A DNA stretch of 35,247 bases from Micavibrio sp. (GCA_002708415.1 PANS01000051.1:1-35247); one strand, 5' to 3'. Positions 8,250 to 17,498 are shown, counted from the first letter of the stretch. A program made the numbers and translations. The notes: a model not told the origin generated them from the letters alone.

Positions 8250-10136
8250 TTACGGTTGCGAATATCTTCCAACCATATTGTTTATTTCATCTGTAAGCCT
8301 ATGTTGTTTTTCACGTAGTTTAAGCTCTAGGATCATGGAAATGAGCATTTCTCTGCGCATCATCGCTTCGTGAATGTCACGATCTTGCATGAGCTTAATA
8401 GCCGTCATTGCCGCACGTATACGCCTTACGTTTGCCGGTTTGTCATAGAGATTGGCGACAAATTCAGGGTTTTGGTACATCTTTTTAGTTAGAATTTCCA
8501 TTTGCGCGTAATAACTAGGATTGGTGCCAAGAAAGTCCGTAATTTCATTATCATCCATACCCATTTCTCGCATAAGAGCTTTAAGATATGGAGATGTGCT
8601 TTCTTCTCCTGTTCCACCCGGCGGGATTTTTGACCCTGCTGTTTTCATTGCAATAAGGGCGGCAAAGCTATTATGAGCAACACTACGCATTGCCATTAAA
8701 GATCTCGCGTCTTGATAAGGAATAACAAATTTTTCTAGTGTAGTTTTACTCCGACCAGTTGTTGGAAGTGTATCGTGTAAGAAGATATAATTTAAGAAAG
8801 CAAATATATTGGTTTCTGTTTTTTCTTCTTGCACTTCATCTGCTGTTGGACTGCCTGGGTTCACCGCAGTTGTGGAAAGATCAATTGGCAATGTTAAGGG
8901 CGCATCAATAAGGCGCGTGAAATCAATATCTATATTTTGTTGATCCGCATCGCCACTTGTATTGTTACAAAGAAGGGCATTATTACGAGCGTTATCTTCT
9001 ATGTTACAGAATGTATCTATATATTGTTCTAGGCGTCCTTTTTTATCGCTTGTGTTGTCATCGGTTGTTAATCCATCCCCACTACCTAGACCACGAGACA
9101 TCATTTTTTCTGTTATTGCTGTATGAGTAAGTTCAGCGCGTTGTTCGCTGTTTAAAAGATCGCGAGAAAATGTTCCGATTTCACACATTTGTTCACTAGG
9201 GTGATAGTCTTTATGTGCACGAGCATATTTCTGTTGCATGATGCGTTGTGTTTCTAGTTGATGCTTCACATCGAAGAATTTACCAATGGCTTGTACTTGC
9301 ATCATCATAACCGATGTTAATTGGTTGGTCATGAGTTGCAATCCTCCAATCCAATAATCTTTTAAAAATCTAGATAAATATGCTGAATCTGGTCTTGCAG
9401 GAGGAGCTGTTCTACCATTCCAACCATCAATAACAGCATTAGCTGGGTAGGATGATGGATCGCAATCCGCACTTGGAATGGGTAAGTCTTTGTGACGACA
9501 TATATAATATTGAACGCTAGTTCCAGCTACTCTATTTGGAGGGTCAGAGTCATCCCAGTCTGACATATTAGTGACAGCCTTACAGACACCGCTTCCTGGA
9601 CCGCCATCACCTGCCCCAGCGATATGGGCTCCCGCTAATAATCCAGACCATGATAATTTGCAAGGCTCTCCTAAAGTTCTGTTGCCATTCCCATCAATTT
9701 TATAGCCCTGAAAGTCAGGCCCTGCAGCGCCAGCTTCAATCGCCGCAACTGCTGCCGGACAGTTTTCTTGTAATAATATTAAATTGTTCAATGCAAACTC
9801 ATCAAGCATATCCTCTTGAACTTGGTTGCATTCGTTACTGCCGCTAGCAAGTCCTACATTTCGTTGACATGCATCTATACTACATGCGGGAGGAGCATTA
9901 TTATATGTTCCCAGCATTCTAGCGGTTCCAGGCATAAACTGGTACATTCCTGTGGCGCATATTCCGTTAACTGCCGTATACCCGCCACTTCCTCTAGACT
10001 CTGTTTGAAAGAGAGAGTTTTTAAATTCTGTGAAGTCACATTCTTCACCACTGTTTGTTGGTGGTGTTGGGAATTGAGCAAATCCTGCAGTAGGAAACAA
10101 TAAAGAGACGACTAACAAAATAAGAAGATTACGCAT
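8250..10136 (-). CDS. SLT/lysozyme-like N-terminal domain fused to the cluster's conserved C-terminal region
   Basis: Signal peptide; SLFQTESRGSGGYTAVNGICATGMYQFMPGTARMLG; C-terminal FDVKHQLETQRIMQ...DYHPSEQMCEIG...SYYAQMEILTKKMYQNPEF...DKPANVRR...LMQDRDIHEAMMRREM. Confidence 0.75.
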   Translation of the reverse strand: MRNLLILLVVSLLFPTAGFAQFPTPPTNSGEECDFTEFKNSLFQTESRGSGGYTAVNGICATGMYQFMPGTARMLGTYNNAPPACSIDACQRNVGLASGSNECNQVQEDMLDEFALNNLILLQENCPAAVAAIEAGAAGPDFQGYKIDGNGNRTLGEPCKLSWSGLLAGAHIAGAGDGGPGSGVCKAVTNMSDWDDSDPPNRVAGTSVQYYICRHKDLPIPSADCDPSSYPANAVIDGWNGRTAPPARPDSAYLSRFLKDYWIGGLQLMTNQLTSVMMMQVQAIGKFFDVKHQLETQRIMQQKYARAHKDYHPSEQMCEIGTFSRDLLNSEQRAELTHTAITEKMMSRGLGSGDGLTTDDNTSDKKGRLEQYIDTFCNIEDNARNNALLCNNTSGDADQQNIDIDFTRLIDAPLTLPIDLSTTAVNPGSPTADEVQEEKTETNIFAFLNYIFLHDTLPTTGRSKTTLEKFVIPYQDARSLMAMRSVAHNSFAALIAMKTAGSKIPPGGTGEESTSPYLKALMREMGMDDNEITDFLGTNPSYYAQMEILTKKMYQNPEFVANLYDKPANVRRIRAAMTAIKLMQDRDIHEAMMRREMLISMILELKLREKQHRLTDEINNMVGRYSQP

Positions 10137-10725
10137 TTGTATTCTCCTTATTTTCTTGAATGATGTGGCAAATTTGTGATGTTTCTGTCATATAATTTTC
10201 AAAAACAATGCAGATAGTTTCATGGGCACGATTATTTGATAACACTATATTTCCAGACCAGTCCGTTGGTGTGTTTTTATTAAGAGTGTTTGTTATATTT
10301 GTAATGCCAACGAGTGATTTGGGCTCTACATTTTTAACTCTAACTGAAACATGCCCATTATTTTTATTTATATTAAGGAGAACATCAATAGTTTTAGTTT
10401 TTGTGCTTTTGATTTTATATTTGATTTTATAAAAGACGTCATAAGAGTTTTTATAAAAACTATCGTTTGATAATTTTTGTTTTAACTCTTCATTGTCTTT
10501 TTTAATTTCAAAAGGTTCAAATGAGTGTGCGGCTTTATTGTTTCCTAGAACATCTGTTTGAATTATTGTTCCGTGTGAAAATCCTTTAAAGATATGATAA
10601 CTATTAGATACAGAGCTTATATTTTCAGTTTTAGTTTCTGTGGGCATGAATGAGTAATAGCCTACGCCTGTTGCTATAATAGTCAGGAATAATATGAGCG
10701 CTATGGTGCTTATTTTTAATTTCAT
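10129..10725 (-). CDS. Hypothetical protein with one N-terminal TM segment or signal anchor
   Basis: Hydrophobic N-terminus IALILFLTIIATGVGYY; lacks the paralog signature; overlaps both neighbouring genes in the operon. Confidence 0.6.
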   Translation of the reverse strand: MKLKISTIALILFLTIIATGVGYYSFMPTETKTENISSVSNSYHIFKGFSHGTIIQTDVLGNNKAAHSFEPFEIKKDNEELKQKLSNDSFYKNSYDVFYKIKYKIKSTKTKTIDVLLNINKNNGHVSVRVKNVEPKSLVGITNITNTLNKNTPTDWSGNIVLSNNRAHETICIVFENYMTETSQICHIIQENKENTNA

Positions 10726-12062
10726 TATGGTAACGCCCTCAACACTTCACGTATAATAGGGTTTTCCTCTGAGGCACTTTGGTTTGTATATTTATCCTGT
10801 AGTTGTTCTAGGGCTGTTTCAAGCCATATGGATTGTGACATTTCAGAACGCAAGAGGCTGTCATACATATCGCGTTTTTGCATGAGTGAAATAGCCTGCA
10901 TTGCTACCTCTTTACGGTCAATATTGACGGGTTTATCATAAAGATCGGTGTAGAAGTTTGGATTTTGATAGAGTTTCTTTGTAAGCAATTCCATTTGTGC
11001 GTAATAGCTTGGACGTGCGCCCAAAAGTTCCTGTGCTTGCGCTTCTTCCATACCCATTTCTTCAAATAGAGCTTGCATATAAGGTTGAACGTTTGCATCG
11101 CCTTGTGATTTCATAGAGGCAAGAGCATGATAAGAGGCCATGGCAACTTGTCGTTGCGCTGTTAAAGACCTCATATCCATATAAAGAAAAGATCCTAGAT
11201 CAATCGCTTTATCGTCCCTTGTTGCCATGAAATAAAGATCACTGAAATTAGGAACGAGGCGGTGTGCATATAAATTGGACTGAAGGGCAAAAACATCTTC
11301 TTCGTGTTCTGATACATTTCCGCCTGCTGTAAAATCTAATTCTAAGGTATATGGTTTGGCGATTGTTTGGGTGAAATCGATATCTTTATTGTAACGACTA
11401 GCATCTGTTCCTGCACATAAGGCATCAAAACCATTGCTGTTATCGCCAGGGTTGCAATATGTTTCTTTGAACTGAACCCATCTGCTTTCCCTATCAGAGC
11501 TTCCCCCATTCGCAGAAATTGTATCACCACTTATCAGTTGTCTGGCCATCCCTTGTGTTGATAAGGCAATGTCAACAGTGTTGGCGTTTTGATCAGAGGC
11601 GGCTAAGGCGCGAGTATTTGTCCCGAATGTACACACACCTTCACTTGGTTGATAATCTTTATGAGCCTGAGCTTGCATGGTTTGCAATAGGCGTTGTGAT
11701 TCTAGTTGATGTTTTGCATCAAAAAGAGTGCCGATGGCCATGGTTTGTGTAACAGCAACAGTAGTTATTTGATCTGTCATGAGAAGCATAGCAGGCAGTA
11801 AGTGCATTTCCCAAACAATACGCGTGAGCCATTCTCGGTGATAGATAAATTCATTTGTAATGTGTGTGCGTGTCGCTTCGGTTTGTCTTGTTGATGTACA
11901 ACCGCAGGCGGTTGAACAAGCACTAATAGGGGTTGTACAAGAGGGACCACAACAACAACGGCATGGATGTAAAGCCCATGCATTTTTAGGGGTTGTTATT
12001 TGGTACGCACCAAAGAACAGTGTAAGATATAACAGTAATAATGAAAGAAGGCGTTTTATCAT
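10725..12062 (-). CDS. Conserved paralog with a Cys-rich N-terminus
   Basis: N-terminus HPCRCCCGPSCTTPISACSTACGCTS, then FDAKHQLESQRLLQ...DYQPSEGVCTFG...SYYAQMELLTKKLYQNPNFYTDLYDKPVNI...LMQKRDMYDSLLRSE. Confidence 0.7.
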   Translation of the reverse strand: MIKRLLSLLLLYLTLFFGAYQITTPKNAWALHPCRCCCGPSCTTPISACSTACGCTSTRQTEATRTHITNEFIYHREWLTRIVWEMHLLPAMLLMTDQITTVAVTQTMAIGTLFDAKHQLESQRLLQTMQAQAHKDYQPSEGVCTFGTNTRALAASDQNANTVDIALSTQGMARQLISGDTISANGGSSDRESRWVQFKETYCNPGDNSNGFDALCAGTDASRYNKDIDFTQTIAKPYTLELDFTAGGNVSEHEEDVFALQSNLYAHRLVPNFSDLYFMATRDDKAIDLGSFLYMDMRSLTAQRQVAMASYHALASMKSQGDANVQPYMQALFEEMGMEEAQAQELLGARPSYYAQMELLTKKLYQNPNFYTDLYDKPVNIDRKEVAMQAISLMQKRDMYDSLLRSEMSQSIWLETALEQLQDKYTNQSASEENPIIREVLRALP

Positions 12063-13450
12063 CTAGAGATCCTTTCTTCTGTTACACGGTTCACTTTATT
12101 TTTAACAAATTCTTGTTCTTCTAGAAGAGCTGTTTCAAGCATTGTTGCAATAACAGCCTCTGTTCTCAAAAGGCTTCTATAAATATCACGTTTTTGCATG
12201 AGATCAGCAGCTTGTAAGGCAACCTCTTTTCGGACAATATTCGCGGGCTTGTCTAGTAATTCTGTATAAAAATTGGGGTTTTGATAGGCTATTTTTGTTA
12301 AAACTTCCATTTGCGCATAATAAGAAGGTTTATCACCCAAGAGCTGCTGTATTTCATCGACAGACATCGAGCTTCCGCCCATTTCGCGCAATACGGCATA
12401 TATAAAGGGTTGCGATTCATCATTACCTTTTGATTTTAGAGCGGCAATGCTGGCAATACTGTTTACAGCAACACTACGTTTTGCCATGAGAGCGCGTTGA
12501 TCTAAAATTGCTTCATACCCCTGAACGCTGAGCTCTGTATTATCTCTATTAAGTAATTTGTTTTGAGTTACTTTTGGAAAGGCTTCATGAGAAAATACAT
12601 TATTCATGAAGGCGAATAGTGATTTTTCATCGTCAGTCGGTGCTGTGCTTGTTGACCCAGATCGATCTATATCTAATGTTAATGGATACGCAATCGTTTT
12701 TGTAAAATCAATATCACGATTAAAGAGAAGTTTGTTATTATTACTGTATGTACAAAGTAGCCCTAGATTTTCTCCATTATCATTCTGATCACAGAAGTCT
12801 TTTATGAAGGCTGCAAGACGTGATGGTTTATCTGATTCTATCCCTTCAATAGAAAGAGAGTTGTTGGCCAAACTTTGACGATCCAAGGAATGACGAGCAA
12901 GGGCATTACTTGTTATTTTTGAAATTCTATTTGAGGGCGCTAAGCTTCTTATGGTTGATCCAAATTCACACAACCCTTCGCTTGGGTGGTAATCTTTGTG
13001 TGCTTTTGCTGTTAAGGTTTGGAAAAGGCGTTGTGTTTCTAATTGATGTTTTGCATCAAAATATTGACCAATAATATGTACATTTTGCATTGCAATAGCA
13101 CTGATTTCAGTTGTCATGAGCTGGAGTGCTTTAAAAACACCCATTGGTGCCCCTGGCGTTGCGCCTTTTAAAAAATCATCAATGAACCATTCTTTGTGTT
13201 CTACGAATTGTTGCGTGATATGTCCTAATGTTGTTGCAGGATCTCCGACAGTTCCCGTTTGGTTTGATGATGTACAGGTGCAGGCGCTGGAAGTTTGACC
13301 AACAAAACTACAGCAACTGGTGCAAGGACAAGTTGGACAACAATGAGTTGCTTGTACCGTTTTTGGTACAGTGGTTATTCCTCCAAAAATAACTGTTATG
13401 GCGATAAAGCAAGACCAAAATATTTTTTTCTGTTGTATAATATTTTTCAT
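12059..13450 (-). CDS. Conserved paralog with a Cys-rich N-terminus
   Basis: HCCPTCPCTSCCSFVGQTSSACTCTS, then FDAKHQLETQRLFQ...DYHPSEGLCEFG...SYYAQMEVLTKIAYQNPNFYTELLDKPANI...LMQKRDIYRSLLRTE. Confidence 0.7.
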   Translation of the reverse strand: MKNIIQQKKIFWSCFIAITVIFGGITTVPKTVQATHCCPTCPCTSCCSFVGQTSSACTCTSSNQTGTVGDPATTLGHITQQFVEHKEWFIDDFLKGATPGAPMGVFKALQLMTTEISAIAMQNVHIIGQYFDAKHQLETQRLFQTLTAKAHKDYHPSEGLCEFGSTIRSLAPSNRISKITSNALARHSLDRQSLANNSLSIEGIESDKPSRLAAFIKDFCDQNDNGENLGLLCTYSNNNKLLFNRDIDFTKTIAYPLTLDIDRSGSTSTAPTDDEKSLFAFMNNVFSHEAFPKVTQNKLLNRDNTELSVQGYEAILDQRALMAKRSVAVNSIASIAALKSKGNDESQPFIYAVLREMGGSSMSVDEIQQLLGDKPSYYAQMEVLTKIAYQNPNFYTELLDKPANIVRKEVALQAADLMQKRDIYRSLLRTEAVIATMLETALLEEQEFVKNKVNRVTEERISR

Positions 13451-15358
13451 TTATCGCGCCACCGTATCCATTTTATTATCTACGATAGGCAGATTATTTA
13501 ATTTTGTTATAACGCGCTCGTGCTCATCTTCTAACATTGTTTCTAATGTTACAGCTAAAATTGCTTCACTTCTTAAAAGACTATTATAAATATCCCTGTC
13601 TTGCATGAGATTGATGGCGCGTAGAGTAACACCCTTTCGACGTACATTTACGGGTTTATCATAAAGCTCCGTATAAAAAACAGGATTTTGATATAGTTTT
13701 TTCGTAAGCACTTCCATTTGTGCGTGGTAAGAAGGAGTTTCTCCTAAAACAAAATTAATTTCATCATCAGGAACGCCAAGTTCTGTGACAGCCTTTCTAA
13801 GAAATGGTGCAACTTCTTCATCGCCGCTTGATTTTAATCCAGCGATAGCCGCAAAGCTATTCATTCCAACGCTTCGCTTTGCAGCAACTGAGCGGAAGTT
13901 CATATAATCATAGGCTTTATGCAGAGGGTCTCCATTTCCATTAGCAAGTTTGCGTGCGGCAATTATAGGTAGAACATCATGTGCATATAAGTTTGCGGAA
14001 AGAGCAAAAATATCTTCTTGTTCGTCTGTTGGGGAGCCATTTGCACTCATATCGATATTAAGCGTAAGAGGAGCATCAAAACTTCGTGTGTAATTTATAT
14101 CTTTATTTAATCTTGCAGGAGTGGGTGAGCCTGACGCACATAAATAATTAAGCGCATTTGAATTGTTAGACTTGTCACAGTAGGTAGAAATAAATTGTGC
14201 ACGACGATTTGCTTTGTCAGATTCAAGTCCTTTTGAGGATAGAGTGTCTTTTCCACGCACTTCTCTGGTAAGTTGTCTGTTTGCAATTGTTTGGTATGTG
14301 AGGTTTGATTTTTGAGTTGAGGCAGCGAGTGAACGCGTATTCGTTCCAAACTCACAAAGTCCTTCACTAGGTGTATAATCTTTATAGGCTTCGGCAGAGA
14401 GTTCTTGGAGTAAGCGCTGTGTTTCTAGTTGATGTTTTGCATCAAAGAAAGATCCTATAATAGTCACCTGCTGAAGAGCCACAGTTGAAAATTGTATATT
14501 CATCATCGTAAGGGCAGGAAGAATATGTTCTTTCCACCATACATTAACGAGCCAACCCTTATGATTTATAAATTCATTTGTTACATGCTGTCTAATTGAT
14601 TCTTGGTTTCTTCTTATCACTCCCATACAACCGCTGGGCCCACATGGTGTGCCGCAACTTGCAGAAACACCGTTTGGTGTCATAGGGTCTCTATTTTGCG
14701 CCCCATTGCAGCCGCTACAGGTGCCTGGGTTAGTTGTGTTTGGCGGCGTGATGTTAATAATTTCACCAATTATAGAGTTAAGCGTAGAGGCTAAAGCTGC
14801 AGGCCCACCTAAAGCAGCAACTAATCCAGAAGGCAATGAATTCGTTAGGGCAGCCATGCCAGTCGAAGTTAATGCTTGTTGTAGAGCCGCAGACCCACCA
14901 GCGAGTTCCGTTATTGTTGCAATTTGTTCTTGAACGCCTTGTGCACCCAATGAAGCCATAATAGCATTTAAACTGTTTGTTACTACTGCTTGTTGAAGAA
15001 TATCACCAATACTAGATAGGTCTGTAATATTTCCTAAGCTAGGTATTTGTGATAATACTTCACCAACAGCGCCGCTAATTTGTTGATTAGTTACAGCATC
15101 TAGTAACTGTACTGCGTTCTCAAATTCTATATTACCGCCTTGAATATTTGAGAGAATTGTTGTTGCTTGATTTACAGGAATGCCAGCACTTGCTGCAACA
15201 CTTCCTGCAACGGTGCCTAAATTAAGATTTCCTGTTTCTAATCCCTGTAAGAGAGAATTGTTTGAGAGTGGCGCTTGTGCAATAGCGGTTTGCACATTTA
15301 CTATATTCAAGCAAAATAATGTTAATAAAAGAGTTAACATAGAAAGCGATGATTTCAT
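13451..15358 (-). CDS. Conserved paralog with a helical LGG-repeat N-terminus and Cys-rich linker
   Basis: Signal peptide; LVAALGGPAALASTLN; CSGCNGAQ...CGTPCGPSGCMG; FDAKHQLETQRLLQ...DYTPSEGLCEFG...SYHAQMEVLTKKLYQNPVFYTELYDKPVNV. Confidence 0.7.
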   Translation of the reverse strand: MKSSLSMLTLLLTLFCLNIVNVQTAIAQAPLSNNSLLQGLETGNLNLGTVAGSVAASAGIPVNQATTILSNIQGGNIEFENAVQLLDAVTNQQISGAVGEVLSQIPSLGNITDLSSIGDILQQAVVTNSLNAIMASLGAQGVQEQIATITELAGGSAALQQALTSTGMAALTNSLPSGLVAALGGPAALASTLNSIIGEIINITPPNTTNPGTCSGCNGAQNRDPMTPNGVSASCGTPCGPSGCMGVIRRNQESIRQHVTNEFINHKGWLVNVWWKEHILPALTMMNIQFSTVALQQVTIIGSFFDAKHQLETQRLLQELSAEAYKDYTPSEGLCEFGTNTRSLAASTQKSNLTYQTIANRQLTREVRGKDTLSSKGLESDKANRRAQFISTYCDKSNNSNALNYLCASGSPTPARLNKDINYTRSFDAPLTLNIDMSANGSPTDEQEDIFALSANLYAHDVLPIIAARKLANGNGDPLHKAYDYMNFRSVAAKRSVGMNSFAAIAGLKSSGDEEVAPFLRKAVTELGVPDDEINFVLGETPSYHAQMEVLTKKLYQNPVFYTELYDKPVNVRRKGVTLRAINLMQDRDIYNSLLRSEAILAVTLETMLEDEHERVITKLNNLPIVDNKMDTVAR

Positions 15359-17220
15359 TATTGGCCATCGCTTTCTATATCAATTATTCTCGCTGATACG
15401 CGGCGATGTTCTTTTTGTAGAAGGGTTTCTAGTAATGTTGCTAGGGCCGCCTCGCTACGCATTAAACTATCAAATGTGTCCCTATCTTGCATTAAGGCAA
15501 TAGCCTGAAGGACAGCACCTTTTCTTTCTACATTAACAGGCTTGTCGTACAAGTCAGTATAGAAGCTTTGGTTTTGGTAGATATTTTTTGTAAGCACTTC
15601 CATTTGCGCAAAATAACTTGGATTTGTACCAAGTAAATCTTCAAGCTCGCTATTTTGCACACCTAAGTCAGCCATTAGGCGATAAAGATAAGGGGCAGAT
15701 CCAGCTTCCCCACTTGATTTTAACGCGGCAATTGCATGAATAGAATTTTGCGCAACACTACGTTTGGCTGCAAGAGCTCTTATATCTAAGTAAGTATTGG
15801 CCGCTAAAAGAGCGTCATTATCTCCACTTGATAAAACACGTGATGCGATGGTTGGCAAAACATCATGTGCAAAAAGGTTGGCAGATAGCGCCATAATATC
15901 TTTTTCGTCATCTGTTGTAGATGCATCAGATAAGTCTATATCTAGAGTGAGTTCATTTTCAATTGTTTGGCTGTAATTGACATCTTTATTCCAGCGTTCT
16001 GCTGTAGATGATGAGCCGTTACAAAAACGGTCAAAACCGTTACCATTATCCGTTGGATTGCAGTAATCACTAATGAAGTTTTTAATACGGCTTTCTTTAT
16101 CGCTTAATGCCCCACTTTGTGAGATACCATCCCCGTTAGATAGCTGTCTTTGCATGCTTCGTGCGGCAAGAGTTTTATGAGTTAAGTCAGATTTTCTTTC
16201 AGAAGAAGCAAGGGAGCGTATGTTGGTTCCAAATTCACAAAGGCCTTCGCTAGGATGATAATCTTTATGAGCTTCGGCGGTAAGGGTTTGAAATAGACGC
16301 TGTGTTTCTAGCTGATGTTTGGCATCAAAAAATTGCCCAACGGCTGTAACTTGCATCATAAGCACAGATGTTAGTTGGTTTGTCATGAGCTGCAATGCGG
16401 GCAGAATGTTTCGTGCAAACATATCACCAACAAACCAAAGACGATAGGCTTGAAACTCGTTTGTTACATGCGCTCTGATACGATCATGATTGATGGATAT
16501 AGGACGCTGGCATTGGCAGCAACTATGATCTCCATCATCCCCTGAGGCTGGAGAACTTGTACCGCTAGGGGTAATACCAGATCCTCCTGCTGCAATATTT
16601 AGGGCGTTAGCTATTGCATCTACCCCACCAAGCGCCGCAACAACATTAGGGGCAACTTGCTCTAAAATGCCCGCTATTGTATCTGCTCCAATTGTCGTTG
16701 CCAAGCTTGCTAAGGCGTTACTGCCACCTAAAATATTTGTTAGACTTGATATGGCATCATTAACGGCGGCCATTCCCTGCCCCGCTAACATTGTTTGTAG
16801 TTCTTGAGCAATATTCGGACTGGTTAATATTCTCTGGAGTTCAGAGAGATTGGGTATATTTCCTAAGTTGGTAAGTTCCGATAGTTGTTGAGTAAGAGCT
16901 TCGCTGATGTTGCCTTGTAAAAATTCACCCAGTAATTCTCCTGCGGCATTTACGTCAGAAATGCGTTGCAGGTTGTTTACAAAATTTAGAGCTTCGGTTG
17001 GATCGAAAGATGTGTTGTTTGCGAGAAGATCTGCGGCAGAGTTGATAGATAATTGACCTTGCTGAATGTTGTTAACGAATGTTGTTGGGTTTAGTCTTAA
17101 TTGTGCGACAGCTTTATGAGGGCTTAAAACACTTGAGAGTATCAATATAGAGGCAAGTAAAAAAAGCGCAAACGCAGCTCTTTCCATAAAAAGCATTTTT
17201 TTAATATTACTTTTTCTCAT
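15358..17220 (-). CDS. Conserved paralog with a helical LGG-repeat N-terminus; first gene of the operon
   Basis: LTNILGGSNALASLA...VVAALGGVDAIANALN; SCCQCQ linker; FDAKHQLETQRLFQ...DYHPSEGLCEFG...SYFAQMEVLTKNIYQNQSFYTDLYDKPVNV. Confidence 0.7.
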   Translation of the reverse strand: MRKSNIKKMLFMERAAFALFLLASILILSSVLSPHKAVAQLRLNPTTFVNNIQQGQLSINSAADLLANNTSFDPTEALNFVNNLQRISDVNAAGELLGEFLQGNISEALTQQLSELTNLGNIPNLSELQRILTSPNIAQELQTMLAGQGMAAVNDAISSLTNILGGSNALASLATTIGADTIAGILEQVAPNVVAALGGVDAIANALNIAAGGSGITPSGTSSPASGDDGDHSCCQCQRPISINHDRIRAHVTNEFQAYRLWFVGDMFARNILPALQLMTNQLTSVLMMQVTAVGQFFDAKHQLETQRLFQTLTAEAHKDYHPSEGLCEFGTNIRSLASSERKSDLTHKTLAARSMQRQLSNGDGISQSGALSDKESRIKNFISDYCNPTDNGNGFDRFCNGSSSTAERWNKDVNYSQTIENELTLDIDLSDASTTDDEKDIMALSANLFAHDVLPTIASRVLSSGDNDALLAANTYLDIRALAAKRSVAQNSIHAIAALKSSGEAGSAPYLYRLMADLGVQNSELEDLLGTNPSYFAQMEVLTKNIYQNQSFYTDLYDKPVNVERKGAVLQAIALMQDRDTFDSLMRSEAALATLLETLLQKEHRRVSARIIDIESDGQ

Positions 17221-17498
17221 GATTGTGATTATGCCCCGAAGATTTAAAAAACTAAATCCCTGATTTTTTTAATTTATTTACCAAATTTAATAGTATCATA
17301 ATTTTATAATGAAAAGCACGTAACAGGTAGCTTATTTGAAGGGTTTTATTATTTTTTCTAGAAAAATATTTTTGTAAGAGTTCTTATGAAATGTTTTTCG
17401 TAAGTTTTTTGGGGGAGAAAGTGTTTAAAGTCGAGTATAAATTGGTTTTTAGCTATTTTATTTGATACATAGTATAAAAAAGAAGTAAATTAAATTAT

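Noticed and set aside
9816-10103. 95-aa + strand ORF antisense to the SLT-fusion gene
   Set aside because: Shadow ORF opposite a well-supported CDS; composition not protein-like and no start context.
14649-14933. 94-aa + strand ORF opposite a paralog gene
   Set aside because: Lies opposite the repeat-rich N-terminus of 13451-15358; Ala/Pro bias reflects the sense-strand repeats.
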